64,000 nt of DNA from NCBI GenBank assembly GCA_028695735.1, contig JAQVIJ010000006.1, positions 18,421 to 82,420 of the forward strand, read 5' to 3'. Under the pieces are notes generated by a model. It had not been told where the DNA came from. It made no database searches and was given only the letters and a program-made list of their open reading frames with translations. Shown here piece after piece: positions 17,141-24,500 of this stretch; the stretch's first letter is position 1; the number at the start of each line of letters is the position of its first letter. The stretch is from Deltaproteobacteria bacterium (lineage in GTDB: Bacteria; Desulfobacterota; Dissulfuribacteria; Dissulfuribacterales; DYLC01). A program made the translations under genes and the position numbers.

Positions 17141-17541
17141 AGATATTGTCCTTTTTTATCAGCCTTTAAATAACGGGCGATGTGCCGTGTATCACTTGCA
17201 GAGGTTGGTGTTTGCGAGGCTGTTCAAAGAATGAAATTTTCCCCATGCAAGATGCAAGGGCGAAATAACAATTCGCCCTTTTTGTTCTCTGGAATAGTTG
17301 AACTGGCCTGCCCTGGTCTTTTTCAATGGCGATTTTGTTGGCAGATGTTAAAAAAACTGCTCATACATCTTGACTTTTTTGGCGCTGTTGTTAAAAAAGG
17401 TATAGAAATAATGATGTAAAATATATAATACCATCAAAGGAGGTGTGCCAAAAGGGTCAGTCAAAAGGGTTAGATGTGTCGGGGGTCAGAAACTGTTGTT
17501 TATTTTTGGAAGGAATGCATTTTTAAAAGGAGGAGGATGTT
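17141..17541 (+). other. Intergenic stretch with an orphan terminator
   Basis: No convincing gene. It holds a strong hairpin with T-run at 17256-17284 without a gene ending before it. An AAAGGAGGT at about 17436 is followed directly by GTG, giving a 70-codon frame that runs out of phase into the next gene; this is probably a decoy. AT-rich tracts at 17391-17430 may carry the promoter of the secreted protein gene, but no clear -35/-10 pair was found. Confidence 0.5.
17256..17284 (+). terminator. Orphan rho-independent terminator
   Basis: AAGGGCGAA (17256-17264) pairs perfectly with TTCGCCCTT (17272-17280) around ATAACAA, followed by TTTG. No coding gene ends upstream, so it may end a small RNA or read-through from composite A. 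Confidence 0.65.
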
Positions 17542-19044
17542 ATGAGAAAAAGATTTTTGAGTTGCGTTTATGGAATGTTGCTCTTATTGCTCGCGGCAGG
17601 CGTTGCACAAAGAGCAGAGGCTGCTTGTACACAGGAACAGGAGCTTATAAATTATAAGTATATCGGCGCTTGTGGTGTAAGCAATGTACAGGCATTTAAT
17701 CTGGGGCAAGCGGCTTTCATAACACGCATTAGGATCTGGCATAATACCAATATAACCGGCACCACGCCGCCTTCTGTGACCATTACAGGTCCTGTAGGTT
17801 ACAGCTTTTCTGGTAACACCACAAAGGGCAATTGTGATACCTATCAGCCCAACTGGTGTGAGGCGTGGGTTGATCTCAACCAGGACCTGGCTCCTGGTGC
17901 ATATACCCTTACCATTCCAACAAGGTCTATGTGTACTGACCCAAGCGGTAATACGACATTGGTGGTCTATGGCTGCTATGCCTCGCTTCCGCCGGTTTCT
18001 AATGTAAGCCTGGGGTTTGTATTGCCCAATGGGTCCTCCTTCCATACCGATGAGACGGTGAGAATTGGATTGACGGCATCTGGAGGGGCTTCTGATACAA
18101 CGGCTGCCATTTATCTTAAGTATCTTCAGGCCAGCAATAGCTGGGTGGATATGTGGAATTCATATCTTTCTGTAACGGGTATCTTTTACGACCCCACTCC
18201 TATCCTGCCGCTTTTATTGCCGGTGGCGTTTTATAACCTGGATTGTAGCCATTCTCCTTGTTTCATGGAGTTTCCTGCTTCTTTGTTGGGTGAGGGGCAA
18301 CATGCATTTGAGGCATTTTTAGCAGGTCTTCCTGGGCCTTCCGCTGTAAGTCCGATTTCAAATGTGGCTACAACGCAGATCGACATTCATGCAGCGTCAC
18401 AGCCTCAACCGCCGCAACCTCCCACTCCTCAGCCCCAGCAATACACTATTTCAGCCTCGGTGACTCCTGCAGCAGCAGGCAGCATCTCCTGTAATCCCAA
18501 TCCGGTTACAGCCGGCTCCACCTCTAGTTGCAGTATAACCGCCAACAGCGGCTACACCATCTCAAGTGTTACAGGTACCTGTGGCGGTACATTGAACGGC
18601 AATGTCTTTACTACAAACGCAGTGAGTGCCAATTGCACTGTAGTGGCGAATCTGGCACAGCAGCAGTCACAAGGCACCTTCCTCGTGGGCAACTGGACCG
18701 CTGAAAGGATGTCGTCAAGTGTGTTTATCGGTTCAGGTCCGTGGTCATTTAATTCTGACGGCACCTTTGTCTATGATGAGCAGGGATATTACAGACATGT
18801 CTTCAAGGGCTCCTGGTCCTATGCCAATGGTCAGCTTTCTTACCGTTATGAGGAAAAGACGGGCTATGACCTCCATGGCCAGATCATACGCCATTGCGTG
18901 GTTTCTCAATGGCCGAATGCCGTGTGCGACGTGGGCACGCCTGCTACTGATACATTCTACAGTGGTTCCGCCACGGTCTCGGCAGGGACCAAGTCCTTTA
19001 CCGCCAGTCAGACCGATGGTTATTCAGTCTATTTCAGACAATAA
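17542..19044 (+). CDS. Secreted hypothetical protein with a Cys-containing bacterial-repeat domain
   Basis: 500 residues. Signal peptide with a hydrophobic 9-22 and cleavage near AEA (about 28). Mature N-terminal part (30-285) is Thr/Asn/Gly-rich, probably beta-sandwich, with paired Cys. A Pro/Gln linker (about 288-304) leads to a domain (about 305-377) reading YTISASVTPAAAGSISC, ITANSGYTISSVTGTCGG and SANCTVVANL, the pattern of the bacterial repeat (InlB B-repeat-like) domain of surface proteins. The last 120 residues (GTFLVGNWTAERM onward) look like a lipocalin-type or SH3-like beta module. Preceded by AGGAGGA. Probably paired with the barrel gene 18 bases downstream. Function unknown. Confidence 0.65.
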   Translation: MRKRFLSCVYGMLLLLLAAGVAQRAEAACTQEQELINYKYIGACGVSNVQAFNLGQAAFITRIRIWHNTNITGTTPPSVTITGPVGYSFSGNTTKGNCDTYQPNWCEAWVDLNQDLAPGAYTLTIPTRSMCTDPSGNTTLVVYGCYASLPPVSNVSLGFVLPNGSSFHTDETVRIGLTASGGASDTTAAIYLKYLQASNSWVDMWNSYLSVTGIFYDPTPILPLLLPVAFYNLDCSHSPCFMEFPASLLGEGQHAFEAFLAGLPGPSAVSPISNVATTQIDIHAASQPQPPQPPTPQPQQYTISASVTPAAAGSISCNPNPVTAGSTSSCSITANSGYTISSVTGTCGGTLNGNVFTTNAVSANCTVVANLAQQQSQGTFLVGNWTAERMSSSVFIGSGPWSFNSDGTFVYDEQGYYRHVFKGSWSYANGQLSYRYEEKTGYDLHGQIIRHCVVSQWPNAVCDVGTPATDTFYSGSATVSAGTKSFTASQTDGYSVYFRQ

Positions 19045-19062
19045 TTATAACGAGGTGAGAAT

Positions 19063-20058
19063 ATGAAAAGAAATAAAATAAAAATTTGTGCTGTTGCAGC
19101 GGGTATGTGCTTAACGTTTGCGGGAAGTGCATGGGCAAGCCCCATGAATCTGCCCTCTCCAAACTTCAACGCATGTAATCTGTTGTCCCCTGGGAGTCTG
19201 CTGTATCAGCAATATTGCGGCGGAGCTGTAACTGACAGCCCTGCCTACGCCAATACAGTGGGTGCTACGGGGACGGTGGTCAACACCCTTACCAGCAATG
19301 TGGTCATGCCCTCCGTGGTCCCCTTGATTACTCAGGAAAAGGACAAGGCAGCCATGCAGTCCGGCATGCGTCTTAGGACCCTTGGCGCCATGTTGAAGTA
19401 TGAAAACGCAGAGTTCCGCAGCGGAGGAAATGCAGAGGCGGATATCTATGGTGGTACACTGGGTTTTGCCATGGATACGGAGCGTTTCACCTTTGGTGTG
19501 ATTGCACCATATAACTACATGGACTTCAGGCGTTCAGACATAAAGGACATCAATCAGTTGGGTGCCGTGGCCTTTGCCCAGTATAGAATGCCCATTCAAG
19601 ATCGCTATGAGTTGTCCTTCCATGCAAGCCTGGATTATATCTGGGAGGGCATGAATCGTAAGGTAAATGACGACGACACCAATACCGTGGGGGGCGCCGT
19701 TGGCATGAGCCTCAAGACCAGGTGCACAGAGATGCTTGAGCCGTCCGTGATGGTGCTCTATCACTATGGTCATGACGACGGCGAGGTTGGGGATCATCAT
19801 TTGATCAGAACCGGCATGAACCTGGCCGTATATCCCAATAAGACCATTGCCTTGAATTTCTATGGCCTGGCCAACTTTGACGAGACCGACTATCCCAAGG
19901 GCACACAAGTCACGGATGACCTGTACTGGGATGCGGGTATTGAGGTGGGTTATCAGCCCACTGGGAGCTTTAGTCTCACAGGCGGTTATAAAAAGGTGCT
20001 TGGCATGGAGAAGTTCGACTCCGACATGGTTTATATCGGAAGTCTCTGGAAGTTTTAG
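19063..20058 (+). CDS. Predicted outer-membrane beta-barrel protein
   Basis: 331 residues with a signal peptide (cleavage after AWA near 25). A short N-terminal region with two Cys (FNACNLL, QQYCGG) precedes about 230 residues of alternating amphipathic strands (GTLGFAMDTERFTFGVIAPYNYMDF, LGAVAFAQYRM and similar) and a C-terminal VYIGSLWKF, the aromatic end expected of an outer-membrane barrel. It may export or anchor the product of the preceding gene, resembling the barrel of autotransporter-like proteins; that link is inference from adjacency. GAGGTGAG precedes the ATG. Confidence 0.65.
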   Translation: MKRNKIKICAVAAGMCLTFAGSAWASPMNLPSPNFNACNLLSPGSLLYQQYCGGAVTDSPAYANTVGATGTVVNTLTSNVVMPSVVPLITQEKDKAAMQSGMRLRTLGAMLKYENAEFRSGGNAEADIYGGTLGFAMDTERFTFGVIAPYNYMDFRRSDIKDINQLGAVAFAQYRMPIQDRYELSFHASLDYIWEGMNRKVNDDDTNTVGGAVGMSLKTRCTEMLEPSVMVLYHYGHDDGEVGDHHLIRTGMNLAVYPNKTIALNFYGLANFDETDYPKGTQVTDDLYWDAGIEVGYQPTGSFSLTGGYKKVLGMEKFDSDMVYIGSLWKF

Positions 20059-20118
20059 AGGTCTTCGCTGCGTGGTTGAAGGCAGGGGCGCCTGCTGTGC
20101 CCCTGCTGTAAAAATCAC

Positions 20119-20147
20119 TTGACGGTCATAAAAAGCTGGCTTAAGAT
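20119..20147 (+). promoter_or_regulatory. Candidate sigma-70 promoter of the cold-shock gene
   Basis: TTGACG (20119-20124), 17-base spacer, TAAGAT (20142-20147). This would give a leader of about 100 nt, as usual for cspA-type mRNAs whose leader controls cold induction. Confidence 0.5.
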
Positions 20148-20256
20148 ATTTCAACAAAATAGCGTACGGCACTATGGTTCTGAGTAGCTGTTTGTGGCCA
20201 GCTGTTTTGTTATAGAGGGCAGACGCCCATTATTTTTTATGTAAAGGAGTTTTTTC

Positions 20257-20460
20257 ATGGCGCAAGGGAAGGTAAAGTGGTTCAACGATCAAAAGGGTTA
20301 CGGGTTTATCTCTCAGGATCAAGGTCCGGATGTATTCGTGCATTACAGCAAGATTGAAGCCAATGGTTTTCGCACTTTGAAAGAGGGGCAGGCAGTGGAG
20401 TTTGAGGTGGAAAACGGCCCCAAAGGGCCACAGGCATCCAATGTGAAACTCAAGGGTTGA
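20257..20460 (+). CDS. Cold-shock protein, CspA family
   Basis: 67-residue single-stranded nucleic-acid-binding OB-fold protein. RNP1 KGYGFISQ and RNP2 VFVHYSKI are present, with opening [12 protein letters not shown] and closing [10 protein letters not shown], all standard. It acts as an RNA chaperone melting mRNA structures. AAAGGAG lies 7 bases before the ATG. A terminator follows 30 bases after the stop, so it is monocistronic. Confidence 0.95.
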   Translation: MAQGKVKWFNDQKGYGFISQDQGPDVFVHYSKIEANGFRTLKEGQAVEFEVENGPKGPQASNVKLKG

Positions 20461-20486
20461 TTTCCAATATCTTATAGGTATTGTGC

Positions 20487-21254
20487 TCAACGGGCATTCG
20501 TCTGAATGCCCGTTTCTTTTTTAATGGCTTTTATCTCTTGCTCTGTAAGATAGCGCCATTTCCCCACAGGCAGTCTTTCAAGTTTGATGGGCCCTATTTG
20601 AACCCGTTTGAGCCGAATCACCTCCTGGCCGATGGCCTGAAACATGCGTCTAATCTGCCGTTTCCTGCCCTCTCGAATCTCTATTTCAAACTGAGTGGAT
20701 GTTTCGTCAGCATGAAGCCTTTGAATTCGGCAGGGCAGTGTCATTCTGCTGTCTATTGGAATGCCCTGTCGCAGGCGTTCGATGTCCGATGCCGTTGGCT
20801 GCCCCTGTACCCATACCTGATACAGTTTTTTGATTTTATGGCGGGGGTGTATGAGCCGATTGGCAAGCTCGCCATCATTTGTGAACAGCAGCAGACCTTC
20901 GCTGTCTTGGTCCAGCCTGCCCACAGGATATACCCGTTCCCGCATGTCGTGAATCAGATCCATTACAGTAGGTCTGTTGAAAGGGTCTTTTACGGTTGTA
21001 AGTATTCCTCTCGGTTTATTTAGTATAAGATATACAAAAGGTTGATTTTCAGTAGTTAGCTTTTTATGGTTTATTTCTATTATATCTATAGATGGATTGA
21101 TTTTTATTCCAAGTTCAATGATTGTTTTGCCGTTCAAGATGACTCTGCCACTTTTTATCAATAAATCAGCCTGTCTTCTGGAGCAGATACCTGCCTCTGC
21201 TATAAATTTGTTGAGACGTATAAGGCCGTCATTTGTTTTTTCGTCTGGTTTCAC
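20487..21254 (-). CDS. 23S rRNA pseudouridine synthase, RluB/RsuA family
   Basis: S4 RNA-binding domain (IRLNKFIAEAGICSRRQAD) followed by the pseudouridine synthase domain with catalytic Asp in VGRLDQDSEGLLLFTNDG and the late EGRKRQIRRMF motif. Converts a uridine of rRNA (in RluB, 23S U2605) to pseudouridine. I chose the GTG at 21254, which has GAGGTG 9 bases upstream and gives 255 residues. An ATG at 21341 would add 29 residues without family resemblance. The 3' end of the gene overlaps the terminator hairpin of the convergent cold-shock gene, so that hairpin encodes the last residues. Confidence 0.88.
   Translation of the reverse strand: MKPDEKTNDGLIRLNKFIAEAGICSRRQADLLIKSGRVILNGKTIIELGIKINPSIDIIEINHKKLTTENQPFVYLILNKPRGILTTVKDPFNRPTVMDLIHDMRERVYPVGRLDQDSEGLLLFTNDGELANRLIHPRHKIKKLYQVWVQGQPTASDIERLRQGIPIDSRMTLPCRIQRLHADETSTQFEIEIREGRKRQIRRMFQAIGQEVIRLKRVQIGPIKLERLPVGKWRYLTEQEIKAIKKETGIQTNAR
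20491..20522 (+). terminator. Rho-independent terminator of the cold-shock gene
   Basis: CGGGCATTC (20491-20499) pairs perfectly with GAATGCCCG (20504-20512) around GTCT, followed by TTTCTTTTTT. Confidence 0.88.
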
Positions 21255-21387
21255 CTGAAAATACACCTCATAATTAACTGCCCTCGCCCAAAAAATATGC
21301 CATGATGCCATAATACCTATAATCTCATTGATATCATTCAATCGTCATGGCTTCATTGGTTTGCAGCAGTTATAGGGCAAAAAGACA

Positions 21388-21404
21388 ATGTTTCGAGATT
21401 CCCT
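21388..21404 (-). repeat. Family P end fragment
   Basis: AATGTTTCGAGATTCCC matches the right end of family P (AATTTTTCGAGATTCCC at 49081) except at one base. It lies exactly at the 3' end of the Gate-domain gene, whose stop codon occupies 21404-21406. Confidence 0.55.
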
Positions 21405-22546
21405 TATGGCAATAAACAATAGCATATCAATACGATAACAATGCTTGCCACGCGTAATACCTGACTTGTAAGTAGTATTTGCATGCCTATGCCAGGAGTA
21501 AATATGCCCAGATATGTGGGAAGCTGATGACGTAATGCCCTGACAGGTGTTGCTATTATATTGCCTATGAGCAGGGCTATGACTGTTTCCTTATGGGTCA
21601 ATATCCCCCCATGCAACATCGCTCCAGCAGCGGCCGCTCCGGCGGTAAACTCCGAAACTATGCTGAACACCACTACGGATACCCCTTCTATTGGAAGAAT
21701 CGCAGTGGTGAAGATATGGGCGGCGCTCTGTTCCAGCCATTTGAAGAAGCCTTTTTCCTGTAAAACCACTACAAATGTGTAAATAGGCACTGTATAGATG
21801 GCGATTCGCCAGAGCCTTTTGATGAGTTGCTCCCATATGTTATTAACGGTTATCGCCTGGGATTTTAACGGAATTGACTGGTCGTCATTGCAGGGACCTG
21901 GGGGGGCTGCCTGCCCGGCACACTCGGGCCGGTAAATGCGGGCGATCACCAACACAAAAACGGTACGCAGAAGGGCGGCCAGAAAGGTCAGCACCAGATA
22001 TACCACCCCTGCCTTGCCGATCATTGGAAGTAGAATGGCCATGGCTGTGGGAAAATGCAGGGTGTATGCCGGAAAACCTACGTTCAGAAGGTTTGCGAGA
22101 AACAATTCCCGCTTGGAGATGGTATTGTCCTGGTATGCCTTGGCCAGAAGGGTGTTGGCGACAATCCCTGAAAAAAAGGCGGCTGTAAAGGCAGATGCGG
22201 TCACAGCACTGAAACGGCCTATCCGGAGCAGGGGGTGAAAGAGCCGCGCCATCCACTTGAAATAGCCTTTGGCCTCCAGCAGGGAGGTGGCTGCCAGCAC
22301 TATGGCGATAAGCACAAGCATGCGAAGCACTGGCCATCCGATTTTGTGAAAGGCGAACTCAAGGCCTTTTCCTGCATAACTGAGCAGGAATACCACCATG
22401 AGAAAGCTGATCAGAATGGAGAGAAATGCCTGGCTGCGTTTTTTATGGACTGTATGTGAGGGGGGTGTGTTGTCTGATGCGCCCATGTGGATGAGTTTAT
22501 TTTGACTGCTTGGGGGCTTTGGGTTCAAATTGGTAGATGATTTCAT
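21404..22546 (-). CDS. Nucleoside-recognition (Gate) domain membrane protein
   Basis: 380 residues with about eight hydrophobic segments. Two Gate-type halves are visible, each with a conserved turn followed by a long helix: FSAVTASAFTAAFFSG and GVSVVVFSIVSEFTAGAAAAG. Proteins of this family include spore-maturation and nucleoside-transporter relatives, but the substrate of bacterial stand-alone members is unknown. The start at 22546 has AAGGA upstream and overlaps ftsB by 50 bases; ATG 22486 is an alternative. Coupled with ftsB. Confidence 0.7.
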   Translation of the reverse strand: MKSSTNLNPKPPSSQNKLIHMGASDNTPPSHTVHKKRSQAFLSILISFLMVVFLLSYAGKGLEFAFHKIGWPVLRMLVLIAIVLAATSLLEAKGYFKWMARLFHPLLRIGRFSAVTASAFTAAFFSGIVANTLLAKAYQDNTISKRELFLANLLNVGFPAYTLHFPTAMAILLPMIGKAGVVYLVLTFLAALLRTVFVLVIARIYRPECAGQAAPPGPCNDDQSIPLKSQAITVNNIWEQLIKRLWRIAIYTVPIYTFVVVLQEKGFFKWLEQSAAHIFTTAILPIEGVSVVVFSIVSEFTAGAAAAGAMLHGGILTHKETVIALLIGNIIATPVRALRHQLPTYLGIFTPGIGMQILLTSQVLRVASIVIVLICYCLLP

Positions 22547-22835
22547 TTTCCTTGATCCAGCCGAGTTCTTTTCGGGCCATCTCTTCCTGATAGCCTGGAT
22601 CGGTTTTCAGTCGTGCAATTTGTTTTTCTAACTGATTGTTTTCTTTGGTTTTTTCTGAAAGAAGTTGGTTCATTTCCTTGTTTTTGGCGTTTATTTTATA
22701 TAGCTGCCAGAGACCGTTTGGTCCGAACAATATCCATAACAGGAGCCCTGCGACGATAGGCAGTAAAAAAGGCCATAAACTTCCCTTTGAATGGGTCTGG
22801 TTTCGTTGTATAAAATGAGAATGTGTGGTTTTCAA
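22497..22835 (-). CDS. ftsB: Septum formation initiator, FtsB/DivIC-like
   Basis: 112 residues, bitopic: short basic cytoplasmic N-terminus, one membrane helix (about 23-37), then a coiled coil (about 45-78, MNQLLSEKTKENNQLEKQIARL) and the DPGYQEEMARKELGWIKENEIIYQF tail in which the ARKELG-V-GE-type motif of FtsB/DivIC is recognisable. It would form the FtsQLB-type complex of the divisome. No ftsL or enolase neighbour is present. Confidence 0.8.
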   Translation of the reverse strand: MKTTHSHFIQRNQTHSKGSLWPFLLPIVAGLLLWILFGPNGLWQLYKINAKNKEMNQLLSEKTKENNQLEKQIARLKTDPGYQEEMARKELGWIKENEIIYQFEPKAPKQSK

Positions 22836-22913
22836 TGTGGCTCACTCGATATTGATGAAATTTAAGAAAATATAGGTTCCTTGGAAAATAAACCATTACC
22901 GTTTTACATTACA

Positions 22914-23056
22914 GGTAACCCAGAAAAATTAGAATTTTCGTTCGAGAACAAGGCGCGATGAAAGGCGAAAAAGCGGAGCATACTTCCTGTATGTGAGCAT
23001 TTTTCGCCGACGAGCAACGCAGTTATCGGGCGAAAAGGCAATTTTTCAAGGTTCCC
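22914..23056 (+). repeat. Family P palindromic repeat, copy 2 (most complete)
   Basis: 143 bp with inverted ends: GGTAACCCAGAAAAATT (22914-22930) against AATTTTTCAAGGTTCCC (23040-23056), about 13 of 17 complementary. Inside, AAGGCGAAAAAGCGGAGCA and the core TATGTGAGCATTTTTCGCC are also partly complementary, giving a long imperfect palindrome. No coding capacity. Resembles a MITE in size and layout. Sits 62 bases before the DAHP synthase start. Confidence 0.85.
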
Positions 23057-23118
23057 TTATATATTCGAAGGTTATTCCCCTCAAGTCAAGAGGTAATGTT
23101 CATTATTTGGAGTGTGAT

Positions 23119-24126
23119 ATGTTGATAGTCATGTCGAATCATGCCAGTAAGGAAGAATTGGATAATGTAATGGCCGCCATAGAGGCGCACGGTTGGCAGG
23201 CCAAGCCCATACCCGGTGGCGAAAGGACCGCTATAGGCATTTTGCGCAATACGGGGCCGGTGGATCCGGCCATCTTTCTTGGAATGCCCGGCGTCAGGGA
23301 TGCCATACCTGTATCCAAGCCATACAAGCTGGTGAGCAGAGAGATGAAAAAGGAGAACACCCTGATTCCATTGGGAAATGGTAGCGTAGTGATCGGTGGT
23401 GATAAACTCATATTGGCTGCAGGGCCTTGCGCTGTGGAGAGTGAGAGACAGGCTATTGAGATCGCCAGGGCCGTGCAAAAGGCTGGCGCCGTCCTGTTCA
23501 GGGCTGGCGCATTCAAGCCCCGCACCTCGCCCTATGCCTTTCAGGGGCTTGGAGAAAAGGGGCTTCAGATTTTGGCTCATGTGCGTGAGGAGACAGGCCT
23601 GTTTGTCGTGTCCGAAGCCACTGACCATGAGGTCTGTGATCTGGTGGAGGAATATGCGGACATCATTCAAATAGGCACGCGGAACATGCAGAATTACAGA
23701 TTGCTCAAAAGGGCGGGCCAGGCAAGAAAACCTGTGCTGCTCAAAAGAGGGATGAGCGCCACCATAGATGAGTTTTTCATGGCGGCAGAATACATCATGT
23801 CTGAGGGAAATGATCAGGTCATTCTGTGCGAAAGGGGTATCAGGACATTTGCCACTCATTCCCGCAATACCCTGGATCTGAACGCTGTGCCTTATATTCA
23901 AAAAGAGAGTCATCTGCCGGTCTTTATAGACCCAAGCCATGCCGCAGGCAGACGGGATCAGGTGATACCGCTTGCCAGGGCAGGGGCTGCGGTGGGCGCC
24001 GCCGGTCTTCTGATAGAGGTGCACAGCTGTCCAGAGAAGGCCATGTCCGATGGCCCCCAGTCCCTGCTGCCTGCTGATTTTGAGCGTTTGGTGGCGGAAT
24101 TGCGTTATATGAATTTCAAGATATAA
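23119..24126 (+). CDS. aroF: 3-deoxy-7-phosphoheptulonate (DAHP) synthase, class I-beta
   Basis: 335-residue enzyme of the shikimate pathway with an N-terminal ferredoxin-like regulatory domain (about 1-70, [17 protein letters not shown]) and a TIM barrel with [45 protein letters not shown] and [12 protein letters not shown]. The N-terminal domain usually mediates Tyr/Phe feedback. Length fits the Thermotoga-type enzyme. The start at 23119 is supported by GGAG at 23109-23112; an open frame extends to 22993 through repeat DNA but is not conserved. A second, diverged copy ends at position 575. Confidence 0.95.
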   Translation: MLIVMSNHASKEELDNVMAAIEAHGWQAKPIPGGERTAIGILRNTGPVDPAIFLGMPGVRDAIPVSKPYKLVSREMKKENTLIPLGNGSVVIGGDKLILAAGPCAVESERQAIEIARAVQKAGAVLFRAGAFKPRTSPYAFQGLGEKGLQILAHVREETGLFVVSEATDHEVCDLVEEYADIIQIGTRNMQNYRLLKRAGQARKPVLLKRGMSATIDEFFMAAEYIMSEGNDQVILCERGIRTFATHSRNTLDLNAVPYIQKESHLPVFIDPSHAAGRRDQVIPLARAGAAVGAAGLLIEVHSCPEKAMSDGPQSLLPADFERLVAELRYMNFKI

Positions 24127-24148
24127 GACTTTCCATAAGGAGGTTGTC

Positions 24149-24361
24149 ATGTCCAATACCTATTCTGCTTATATTCCTCGCATCTCATGTAAACACTGTG
24201 CTCACACCATTCAAATGGAGCTCATGGAACTGCCGGGCGTAAAATCCGTTCAAGTGGATGTGGAACGAAAGGGGATAACGGTGATCTATGACCCTCCCGC
24301 CTCTGAAAAGGCGATCAAAGACCTGCTGGTCGAAATAAACTATGCCCCGTCATCCTCATAG
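24149..24361 (+). CDS. Small heavy-metal-associated (HMA) domain protein
   Basis: 70 residues with the ferredoxin-like HMA fold: metal site SCKHCA (Cys14, Cys17), LPGVKSVQVDVE and ITVIYDPP. Proteins like this bind Cu(I) or another soft metal and pass it to P-type ATPases or other acceptors. No such ATPase is in the window. AAGGAGGT precedes the ATG, 22 bases after aroF. Confidence 0.88.
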   Translation: MSNTYSAYIPRISCKHCAHTIQMELMELPGVKSVQVDVERKGITVIYDPPASEKAIKDLLVEINYAPSSS

Positions 24362-24500
24362 CCATGCCTTTATCCTCGAAAGGCAGGGCAGGCCGCAGAC
24401 CCTGAAGAAGGGTGTTTCATTCAATGGCCGTGAAATGCTGCACCAAGGGCCTGAACTTGCAGAAATGGGTGTGCGTGGCGGGAAAAGGGCATTGAGAAAG

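Noticed and set aside
17445..17657. A 70-codon leader gene overlapping the secreted protein gene
   Set aside because: Its GTG directly abuts AGGAGGT with no spacing, and the later part is just the next gene read out of frame.
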